Of a stretch of DNA of 20,548 nt, positions 1 to 6,238 are shown one piece after another. The stretch lies in contig DAOWME010000020.1 in the NCBI GenBank assembly GCA_030643245.1, positions 1 through 20,548 of the forward strand, read 5' to 3'. Below the pieces are notes generated by a model. It had not been told where the DNA came from. It did not search any database and saw only the letters and a program-made list of their open reading frames with translations. The DNA is from Deltaproteobacteria bacterium. Lineage in GTDB: Bacteria; Desulfobacterota; UBA8473. Both the position numbers and the translations under genes were made by a program. Positions within the stretch are counted from its first letter, which is position 1, and the number at the start of each line of letters is the position of its first letter.

Positions 1-1
1 A

Positions 2-206
2 GGGGCGAGGCCGAAATAACTCCCCCATTTGTACATCTCATCTTCAGGCCATCCCCCGATCGGGGTCGAGGACAGGCTTTGCCCGATCTTCAAACACAAA
101 ATCCTCGAAATAGGTAAGACTATTCCTGTGGTTTTGTGTTTTCAGATCGAACAAATCTGACCTAAATCTGAACGCCAACTTGAGGAAGTTATTTCGGCCC
201 CGCCCC
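2..206. repeat. Palindromic MITE-like repeat, family 1, copy 1
   Basis: This is a 205-bp non-coding element with near-perfect terminal inverted repeats of about 20 bp (GGGGCGAGGCCGAAATAAC at the left, the reverse complement with one change at the right). It is nearly identical over its length to the element at 4821-5001, except for a 24-bp insertion at 54-77. TTA follows the right end; only the final A of a matching left TTA falls inside the window, so a target duplication is compatible but not shown here. It carries no ORF and ends 36 nt before the lptG start codon. Any gene upstream, for instance lptF, lies outside the window. Confidence 0.85.
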
Positions 207-242
207 TTATCTCACACATATCATTAAAACCGAGGCTGACAA

Positions 243-1319
243 TTGCGTATCTTAAGCAAGTATATCACCAGAGAATTCTTGAAAATATTCTTTTTAAGCC
301 TTAGCGCTTTTATCATCATTTACCTTGTTGTTGACATTCTTAACAATATACATCACTTCATCAGACGAGGTGTCCCTTTCTTGACGACTATGGAATTCTT
401 CATGTTTAAGATTCCTCTGATCGTAGTTCAAGTGGCCCCTGTGTCGACTCTTCTTTCATCTGTCATAACATTGGGGGTACTATCGAGAAACAGCGAAATT
501 ACGGCTATGATGGCCAGCGGAATAAGCCTATACAGGGTCACAGCGCCTGCTATCTGCATCTCCTTATTGATCAGTATTGCATCCTTTGTGATCAATGAGT
601 CGGTCCTTCCCTATACCAACCAGAGAGTCAGATATATTGAAAATACGCAGGTAAAGAAGAGGGACCCCCTTGGTTCTTTCAAACAAAACCAGATATGGTA
701 CCGAAGTGAGAACGCCATTTACAATATTGATTTGTTCTGTCCAAAGGGAAATACCCTGAAAGGTATTACCATATATTACTTGGACAACGATTTCAATTTG
801 ATCCGCCGCATAGACGCTGACACTGCAAAATGGGTCGATGAAAAATGGCACTTCTATGATATTTCCATAAGAAGGTTCGATAACAGGGCAGAGATCAAGA
901 TGAAAAGGGTGCGCGAAAAGATCATACCTATCCAAGAGGTTCCCGAGGATTTCAAAATTGTGGAAAAGAGCACCGATGAGATGAGTTACGCTAACCTTAG
1001 AGATTACATCAAGAAAATACGCGCTGAAGGCTACGATGCTACAAAATACTTAGTCGATTTGCATGCAAGGCTGGCCTTCCCCTTTGTAAACCTAATCATG
1101 CCACTCCTGGGGATCCCCTTTGCGTTAAGGACAGGAAAGGGCAAGGGGATTGTGGTGGGGGTCGGAATTAGTATCGTCATAAGCTTTGGTTATTGGATCA
1201 TGCTCTCATTCAGTCTATCGTTAGGGCACAGTGGGGTCTTGCCTCCCATAGTTTCTGCCTGGATTTCCAACCTAACCTTCTTGATGTTGGGAATCTTTAT
1301 GTTGTTACATATCCGGTAG
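243..1319 (+). CDS. LPS export ABC transporter permease, LptG type
   Basis: This inner-membrane permease of the LptB2FG transporter would extract lipopolysaccharide from the inner membrane and pass it to the LptC/A/D bridge. The protein is 358 aa, normal for LptF/LptG. The N-terminus (YITREFLKIFF, then a helix at about 13-32), the PxxxxQVAPVSTLLSSVITLG stretch at about 58-78 and the SRNSEITAMMASGISLYR motif at about 81-98 are typical of the family and favour LptG over LptF. A central periplasmic jellyroll-like region (about 120-265) is followed by three C-terminal hydrophobic helices. The start is TTG at 243, preceded by GAGG, and gives the expected MRILSKY beginning. No lptF partner is visible, because the window begins just upstream. 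The last 15 bp overlap the 3' end of the convergent cpoB. Confidence 0.9.
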   Translation: MRILSKYITREFLKIFFLSLSAFIIIYLVVDILNNIHHFIRRGVPFLTTMEFFMFKIPLIVVQVAPVSTLLSSVITLGVLSRNSEITAMMASGISLYRVTAPAICISLLISIASFVINESVLPYTNQRVRYIENTQVKKRDPLGSFKQNQIWYRSENAIYNIDLFCPKGNTLKGITIYYLDNDFNLIRRIDADTAKWVDEKWHFYDISIRRFDNRAEIKMKRVREKIIPIQEVPEDFKIVEKSTDEMSYANLRDYIKKIRAEGYDATKYLVDLHARLAFPFVNLIMPLLGIPFALRTGKGKGIVVGVGISIVISFGYWIMLSFSLSLGHSGVLPPIVSAWISNLTFLMLGIFMLLHIR

Positions 1320-2162
1320 CTTCTTCAATTCCTTTCTGGCTATTTTGGCTTGGTTAGAGCGTGGATATTTCTTGACGACCTTTTGAAGTATCAACTTGGC
1401 GCTTGTCTTGTCTCCCAACCTGTAAAATGCCAAACCTTGTTTTAGTAAGGCCGGAGGAACCTTGTTCCCCTTTGGATATTTTCTTATGACCTCATCGAAC
1501 TCCAGTATGGCCTCTTTATACTTCTTTTCCACGAAAAAGAATTCTCCGAGCCAGTATTGGGCATTATCAGAGTAATCAGTATTAGGAAACAGCCTGAGAT
1601 ATTTTCGAAATCCTATCCTGGCCGCCTTTATATCCCCCTTCTTGAAATCATCATATGCCTTGGAATAGAGCTCCTTTGACGTTGGCTTCTTACTTTTGGC
1701 CTTTCCCTTCTCTTCCCCGGGGGACTTCCCTTCAGTGGGAATTTTTCCACTGGAAGGCGTACCTTCAGAAATGAAAAACCCTTCCAGTATAAGGAGGCGT
1801 TTCTCAAGTTTGGATTCATACCTCTTTTTCAAAGAGGCATTCTCCTTAGTTTGCTGCCCCAAAAGATACCGGCATTCTTCAATCTTTCCCTTCAGAGACT
1901 GGAGTTGAGTCTGTAAGCTATCTAACCTTACATTTATATCGGCCTGACTCTTCCTCACAGGTCCTATGGATTCTTTGAGATCACTATCAACCCTCGCAAT
2001 CTTCTTATCGCTCTCCCTTCTAATATTATTTCCCAAGTGAACGACTTGCCTTCTCAGTCTATTTACGTCGTACTGGAGACCCACTAATTCCTTCCTGGAC
2101 GCACATCCATCCAACAAGAAGAAGAAGACAAGGAAGATGGGAATTATCAAAAAATTTCGCAT
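1305..2162 (-). CDS. Tol-Pal-associated lipoprotein CpoB/YbgF
   Basis: CpoB/YbgF is a periplasmic partner of the Tol-Pal system that helps coordinate outer-membrane constriction with peptidoglycan synthesis. From the ATG at 2162 the protein is 285 aa. It has a hydrophobic signal (about residues 2-17) and a lipobox LDGC with the lipidated Cys at 20; Ala at +2 suggests outer-membrane sorting. A charged, coiled-coil-prone segment (about 28-115) is followed by a Lys/Ser/Pro/Gly-rich linker. Three TPR-like repeats occupy about 165-280 (for example AQYWLGEFFFVEKKYKEAI), which is the family architecture. The frame stays open upstream to a TTG at 2225 and another ATG at 2192. The lipoprotein signal decides the start, although no strong ribosome site precedes 2162. 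The usual tolB and pal neighbours are absent. Its stop lies inside the lptG 3' end. Confidence 0.85.
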   Translation of the reverse strand: MRNFLIIPIFLVFFFLLDGCASRKELVGLQYDVNRLRRQVVHLGNNIRRESDKKIARVDSDLKESIGPVRKSQADINVRLDSLQTQLQSLKGKIEECRYLLGQQTKENASLKKRYESKLEKRLLILEGFFISEGTPSSGKIPTEGKSPGEEKGKAKSKKPTSKELYSKAYDDFKKGDIKAARIGFRKYLRLFPNTDYSDNAQYWLGEFFFVEKKYKEAILEFDEVIRKYPKGNKVPPALLKQGLAFYRLGDKTSAKLILQKVVKKYPRSNQAKIARKELKKLPDM

Positions 2163-2231
2163 TACCAACGGACAGGGCAAATGCCGAGACATCTTACCAG
2201 CCAAATGGATCCACCTCACATACAAAATAGC

Positions 2232-2264
2232 GGCCCTCCACGGATGGGGTCCTCGTGGAGGGCC
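2232..2264. other. Strong hairpin between cpoB and repeat 2-A
   Basis: An 11-bp perfect inverted repeat (GGCCCTCCACG and its complement) encloses an 11-nt loop. No U-tract follows on either strand, and no gene visibly ends here, because cpoB and the next gene diverge from this interval. It may be a relic terminator of a lost gene upstream of cpoB, or a leader structure of the cpoB mRNA. The repeat element of family 2 begins 5 nt to its right. Confidence 0.6.
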
Positions 2265-2269
2265 TTCAG

Positions 2270-2463
2270 TTAATTTCCATCCAGAAATGGCCCTTTTTCC
2301 CCTGAGCTGCGTTCTCCTCAGGTTTCCGCCTGTGACGTATGATCATGTACGCCTCGGCGCAAACCGTCGTGCGGCCTTGCTCAGAGAAAAAATTGCTCAT
2401 TTCTGAATTGGAAACCAACTCGTGCCCATTTTCTTAAGAAGTCCATTTCTGGATGGACACTAA
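2270..2463. repeat. Palindromic MITE-like repeat, family 2, copy A
   Basis: This 194-bp element is bounded by inverted repeats around TCCATCCAGAAATGG. Its reverse complement matches the 194-bp element at 6018-6211 along the whole length with scattered substitutions and small indels. No transposase is present. It lies in the divergent intergenic region between cpoB and the acyl-CoA cluster, 204 nt before the first gene of that cluster. Confidence 0.85.
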
Positions 2464-2488
2464 TTAGAATTGCTGGTGGATTTATTCC

Positions 2489-2519
2489 TTGCATTATGGT
2501 TTTTCTTTCTGTATATAAT
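2489..2519 (+). promoter_or_regulatory. Candidate sigma-70-type promoter for the acyl-CoA cluster
   Basis: TTGCAT at 2489 and a perfect TATAAT at 2514-2519 are separated by 19 nt. This is slightly long, and shifting the -35 by one base gives 18 nt. It is just downstream of repeat 2-A and would give a leader of about 140 nt before the gene at 2668. A short inverted repeat, GACCA-5-TGGTC at 2571-2585, lies in that leader and could be a regulator site. Both are judged by eye only. Confidence 0.35.
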
Positions 2520-2667
2520 GAACAATGATTCATTTTTCGTCAGTAACATTATTGCTCGTAACTTCTCAAAGACCAGGTAGTGGTCAATCACTCCTAAGTG
2601 CCTTGATGCATGGCTCATACCCCGGGTTTTTAAGAAGTTATTATTGCTATTACGTAAGGAGGAAAAA

Positions 2668-3459
2668 ATGGATGAAGAGACGATACTGTTAAGGAAGGAA
2701 GGAAATATTGCCACCTTAACCCTCAACCGTCCGGATAGGCTAAACGCATTAGACTGGCCCTCACAGCTTTTGCTTGGACGCAAGCTCGATGAAGTAGAGG
2801 AGGACGACGAAATTAGGGTTCTCATAATTACCGGTGCTGGGAGGGCCTTTTCCGCCGGTGGTGATGTAAGCGCCCAGAAGGGCCGGATAGGTATGGGCGT
2901 GGCTGAGAGAAGGGTGGGGATGAAAAAAAATTTGAGGAACCCTGTTAAGATCAGAAATTTGCCTATACCGGTTATCGCCATGGTAAACGGTGTGGCCGTG
3001 GGAGCAGGGTGCAACCTGGCCCTGGTCTGTGACATTATCATTGCTTCAGAAAAGGCGAGGTTCAGTCAAGCCTTTGTAAAGGTAGGCCTTGTTCAGGATT
3101 ACGGAGGAAGTCACCTGCTACCGCGCTTGGTAGGCACAAAGAAGGCCTGTGAGCTTGTCTTTACAGGAGACATAATTGATGCACAAGAGGCACTACGTAT
3201 CGGGCTGGTTAACAAGGTGGTTCCGGCGGAAGAGTTGGAAAATGTCACCAAAGAGATGTGTTTAAAAATAGCCAGCAGAGCCCCCCTAGGCATAAGCATT
3301 GCCAAACGGTCCATTTACGATGGCTTCGAGAGGCTTGATCTAGAAACCACTCTGGAATATGAAGTCTTTACTCAGGGGTTCTGCTCGGACACTGAAGATC
3401 ACAAAGAAGGAAGTACAGCTTTTCTAGAGAAGAGAGAACCGAAATTTAAGGGTAAGTAG
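2668..3459 (+). CDS. Enoyl-CoA hydratase/isomerase family protein (ECH1, PaaG-like active site)
   Basis: A 263-aa crotonase-fold protein acting on CoA thioesters in acyl-CoA catabolism. The ATG at 2668 is chosen because AAGGAGG precedes it; the frame also opens at a TTG at 2644. The oxyanion-hole segments are clear: AGRAFSAGGDV (about 57-67) and GVAVGAGCNLALVCD (about 108-122). Neither catalytic Glu of classical hydratases is present: the first position is Asn116 and the second falls at Phe136 in FSQAFVKVG. Asp144 in LVQDYGGSHLLPRL instead matches the catalytic Asp of PaaG-type and delta3,delta2-enoyl-CoA isomerases. I therefore favour an isomerase or a special lyase over a plain hydratase. 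It is the first gene of the co-directional cluster, with ACD1 154 nt downstream. The substrate is unknown. Confidence 0.85.
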   Translation: MDEETILLRKEGNIATLTLNRPDRLNALDWPSQLLLGRKLDEVEEDDEIRVLIITGAGRAFSAGGDVSAQKGRIGMGVAERRVGMKKNLRNPVKIRNLPIPVIAMVNGVAVGAGCNLALVCDIIIASEKARFSQAFVKVGLVQDYGGSHLLPRLVGTKKACELVFTGDIIDAQEALRIGLVNKVVPAEELENVTKEMCLKIASRAPLGISIAKRSIYDGFERLDLETTLEYEVFTQGFCSDTEDHKEGSTAFLEKREPKFKGK

Positions 3460-3493
3460 TGCCCGAACGAAAACCCCTTAACTTTCCTAAAAC

Positions 3494-3571
3494 TGTCATT
3501 TCGAGCGTAGCAAGAAATCTATCTATGAAGATACAAGGGCTTAAAGATTTCTCCCTTCAATCAAAATGACA
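3494..3571. repeat. Short palindromic repeat, family 3
   Basis: This is a 78-bp element with 27-bp imperfect inverted ends (21 of 27 positions pair). It starts TGTCATTTCGAGCG and ends AAAATGACA, and would form a long hairpin. Similar 'TGTCATTTCGA...AGAAATCT' palindromes are scattered in many environmental bacterial genomes; that comparison is from memory. It ends 42 nt before the ACD1 start and creates a spurious in-frame ATG at 3566. Confidence 0.75.
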
Positions 3572-3613
3572 AATAAGAGGGTTTTAGTTCAAGTAAGACT
3601 TTTGGAGGTAGAG

Positions 3614-4750
3614 ATGGATTTTGAACTGAGTGAGGAGCATAAGATATTCCAAAGGACGGTAGCGCAGTTTGCACAGAAAGAGATCGCCCCTATAGGTGAA
3701 GAACACGATATAAAAGAAGAATACCCCAGGTGGATCTATGACAGGGCTGGTGAGTTAGGTTTTCTGGGGATACCATATCCGGAGCTATACGGAGGCACGG
3801 GGCCGGACACCATCGCCCTTTCCATATTCACAGAAGAGACCACAAAGGCGGATGCTGGGATCGCCATGGGGTTGGTTGTCCAGAATACAGTCGGCACCTC
3901 CCCTGTATATAATTTTGGGTCGGAGGATCTTAAGCAGAGATATCTGGTCCCTGCTATAAAGGGTGAGTACGTGGGATCATTTGCTCTAACAGAACCCAAC
4001 GTCGGTTCTGATGCGGCATCCGTTCAGGCGACTGCGAAAGAGGATGGGGACAGTTATATCTTGAACGGGGCAAAGGTATTTGTATCCAACGGTATGACCG
4101 CGAAGTTTGCAACCGTGGCGGCCAGGACAGATAAGGGGAAAGGGCACCAAGGCATAAGCCTCTTTCTAGTTGATACCGAATCACCAGGTTTTTCTCGTAA
4201 GGGTGTGAAAAAGCTGGGGATTAGGGCCCAGGACATAGCAGAGTTCGCTTTTGAGGACTGCAGGGTTCCGAAGGAAAACCTGATGGGAGACAAGGGAAAG
4301 GCCTTTTACCACCTCATGGCCACCGTCCAGGACACCAGAATAATAGTAGGCGCAGCAAGCGTTGGTTTGGCAAAGGCAGCCTTTGAAAAGGCATTACAGT
4401 ATGCAAAAGACAGACAGCAGTTCGGTCAGCCCATAGGCAAGTTTCAGGGCATTCAGTTTAAACTCGCAGATATGGCGGTGGAGATTGAGACGGCATCTCT
4501 CTTGGTCTTCAAGGCTTCGTGGTTGAATGATAAGGGCGTAAACTGTATCAAAGAGGCTTCCATGGCTAAGTTGTATGGATCGGAGATGGTTAACAAGGTC
4601 GTTTATCAGGCCTTGCAGATACACGGAGGGTATGGTTACATGAGGGAATACCCCTTGGAACGCTATTTCAGGGATGCCAGGATAATGGAGATATTTGAAG
4701 GTACATCGGAGATACAGAGAGTGATTATAGCCAGGCAGTATGGCCTGTAA
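3614..4750 (+). CDS. Acyl-CoA dehydrogenase (ACD1), canonical C-terminal Glu base
   Basis: A 378-aa FAD flavoenzyme that introduces the alpha,beta double bond into an acyl-CoA and passes electrons to ETF. The ATG at 3614 follows GGAGG by 5 nt; an in-frame ATG at 3566 lies inside a repeat and has no ribosome site. The full family architecture is present: N-terminal helical domain, FALTEPNVGSDA in the middle beta domain (about 123-134), the FAD-contacting DRQQFGQPI motif, and the C-terminal signature QIHGGYGYMREYPLERYFRD. The catalytic base is Glu362 in IFEGTSEIQR, as in short/medium-chain enzymes. It is the only dehydrogenase of the five with this standard base. Substrate chain length cannot be read from the sequence. 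Confidence 0.92.
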   Translation: MDFELSEEHKIFQRTVAQFAQKEIAPIGEEHDIKEEYPRWIYDRAGELGFLGIPYPELYGGTGPDTIALSIFTEETTKADAGIAMGLVVQNTVGTSPVYNFGSEDLKQRYLVPAIKGEYVGSFALTEPNVGSDAASVQATAKEDGDSYILNGAKVFVSNGMTAKFATVAARTDKGKGHQGISLFLVDTESPGFSRKGVKKLGIRAQDIAEFAFEDCRVPKENLMGDKGKAFYHLMATVQDTRIIVGAASVGLAKAAFEKALQYAKDRQQFGQPIGKFQGIQFKLADMAVEIETASLLVFKASWLNDKGVNCIKEASMAKLYGSEMVNKVVYQALQIHGGYGYMREYPLERYFRDARIMEIFEGTSEIQRVIIARQYGL

Positions 4751-4820
4751 GTCTTCATTATGGTCTTTGAGGAAAATTTTTCTGACAACTGATTCCTGAC
4801 CTCTGTGAACGCTTACCTTA

Positions 4821-5001
4821 GGGGCGAGGCCGAAATAACTTCCCCATTTGTACATCTCATCTTCAGGCCATCTTTGACCGATCTTCAAACACAAAATCTT
4901 CGAAATAGGTAAGACTATTCCTGTGGTTTTGTATTTTCAGATCGAACAAATCTGACCTAAATCTGAGCGCCAACTTGAGGAAGTTATTTCGGCCTCGCCC
5001 C
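4821..5001. repeat. Palindromic MITE-like repeat, family 1, copy 2
   Basis: A 181-bp element that is the reference form of family 1. The terminal inverted repeats pair perfectly over 22 bp if the flanking base on each side is counted. TTA flanks both ends (4818-4820 and 5002-5004), as expected for a 3-bp target duplication. Internally, about 20 bp near CGATCTTCAAACACAAAAT pairs imperfectly with a segment on the other half. AATAG-6-CTATT at 4904-4919 sits at the exact centre, so the whole element is one imperfect palindrome. It has no coding content. Confidence 0.88.
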
Positions 5002-5006
5002 TTAAC

Positions 5007-5152
5007 TAGTGTCCGTCCAGGAATGAGATGTTTTTTGCAAGGACAAGGAAGACGAAGATTTTAACTGCAGGAATACATTGGGTATTTTGAGGATTAAAAT
5101 CTGAGTCTGATGCAGAGATTTCGGAAAATAGCCATTTATGGATGGGCACTAA
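5007..5152. repeat. Palindromic MITE-like repeat, family 2, variant D
   Basis: This 146-bp element begins TAGTGTCCGTCCAGGAATG and ends with the complement of TTAGTGCCCATCCATAAATGG, so its ends belong to family 2. Its core is unrelated to copies A and B. It starts 5 nt after family-1 copy 2. It ends 16 nt before the GTG start of the next gene, with AAGGAGG in between. Together the two elements fill most of the 418-bp gap between ACD1 and ECH2. Confidence 0.7.
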
Positions 5153-5168
5153 CTAAGGAGGAACATCC

Positions 5169-5933
5169 GTGGACTTAAAGGTAGTTGTATACGAAAAGAA
5201 AGACAGTGTGGCCATCATAACTATGAACTACCAGGAGAGGTTAAACGCCCTTAGTACCCAGCTGCGGGAGGACCTCGCCACAGCGTATGAGGAAGCGCTG
5301 AACGACAAGGACATAGGAGCTCTTATCCTGACAGGGACCGGTAGGGCATTCTGTGCAGGAGGGGACATAAGCGGTTTTACATTCGACACGCCGAGTATCC
5401 GTAAGTTCATGAGGGATGTGATTCTCTTCCTTGGTTCGTTGGAGAAGTATCCAAAGCCGGTTATTGCTGCGGTTAATGGCCTTGCCCTAGGTGGTGGGTT
5501 GGAGCTGGCCATCGCCTGCGACATCATAGTCGCTTCCGATAAGGCAAAGTTTGGCGTACCGGAAGCTGCTATAGGCTTGGTCCCTGCCTTTGCCATCCTG
5601 CGGTTACACCAGATAGTGGGCAGGGCAAAATCGAAGGAATTGGCCATGACCGGTGAACCTATCGCCGCTGAAGAAGCGCTAAGGATTGGCTTGATAAACA
5701 AGGTCGTACCTCACGAAGACCTCATGGATGCCTCCATGGAAATGGCCAAGAAAATAATATCCAAGGCCCCGCTGGCAGTGGATCTCATTAAGGCCGCGGT
5801 CAATAGAGAACTCCACGGGGAGGAGTTGGAGTACGCTGTAGAAGGTGCGGGCATGCTTTTCAAATCAGAGGATGCAAAGGAAGGTATTGACGCATTCTTG
5901 AATAAGAGAAAACCCAACTTCAGAGGGTTGTAA
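5169..5933 (+). CDS. Enoyl-CoA hydratase (ECH2), both catalytic Glu present
   Basis: A 254-aa crotonase-fold protein, expected to hydrate 2-enoyl-CoA to 3-hydroxyacyl-CoA. Translation starts at GTG 5169, supported by AAGGAGG 8-9 nt upstream. The oxyanion-hole elements GRAFCAGGDIS (about 58-68) and GLALGGGLELAIACD are intact. Both acid/base glutamates are present: Glu112 in GGGLELA and Glu132 in FGVPEAAIG. This makes it a better candidate for a true hydratase than ECH1. The loop after the second Glu reads GLVPAFAILRL instead of the usual PGxGGTQRL-type sequence, so the acyl pocket may be modified. A repeat pair separates it from ACD1 and another repeat from ACD2. Confidence 0.88.
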   Translation: MDLKVVVYEKKDSVAIITMNYQERLNALSTQLREDLATAYEEALNDKDIGALILTGTGRAFCAGGDISGFTFDTPSIRKFMRDVILFLGSLEKYPKPVIAAVNGLALGGGLELAIACDIIVASDKAKFGVPEAAIGLVPAFAILRLHQIVGRAKSKELAMTGEPIAAEEALRIGLINKVVPHEDLMDASMEMAKKIISKAPLAVDLIKAAVNRELHGEELEYAVEGAGMLFKSEDAKEGIDAFLNKRKPNFRGL

Positions 5934-6017
5934 CAAATGAATGCTGAGCAGTAACTTCTTAATAAAGCGATATATAAGCATTCTACGCTACTAATCAACT
6001 TGTTAGCACCCTTTCCC

Positions 6018-6211
6018 TTAGAGGCTCATCCATAAATGGACTTCTTGAGGAAAGGGCACGAGTTGATTTCCAATTCAGAAATGAGCAATTTTTTCTCTGA
6101 GCAAGGCCGCACGATGGTTTGCGCCGAGGCGTATATGATCGTACGTCGCATGCTGAAACCGGAGGAGAACGCAGCTCAGGGGAAAAAGGGCCATTTCTGG
6201 ATGGAAACTAA
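6018..6211. repeat. Palindromic MITE-like repeat, family 2, copy B
   Basis: A 194-bp element, the reverse complement of copy A (2270-2463) in near-identical form. The ends are CATCCATAAATGG and CCATTTCTGGATGGAAACTAA. It lies 27 nt before the ACD2 start codon. A 68-codon ORF (6036-6242) runs through it and overlaps the ACD2 start, but is judged not to be a gene. The rest of the 305-bp gap, 5934-6017, shows nothing I can name. Confidence 0.85.
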
Positions 6212-6238
6212 TTATAAGTCGATCGAAAGGGTATTACA

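Noticed and set aside
1696..2406. Plus-strand ORFs at 1696-1908 and 2137-2406
   Set aside because: The first is antisense to cpoB; the second runs through the cpoB start, the hairpin and repeat A. Neither has a recognisable protein family or ribosome site.
2460..3041. Minus-strand 193-codon ORF opposite ECH1
   Set aside because: Ser/Pro-rich, low-complexity antisense product of a clearly coding crotonase gene. The same applies to the other antisense ORFs under the dehydrogenases, thiolase and topA.
3566..3613. Upstream start for ACD1 adding 16 residues
   Set aside because: The ATG is formed by the inverted end of the family-3 repeat and has no ribosome site. ATG 3614 follows GGAGG and gives the standard family N-terminus.
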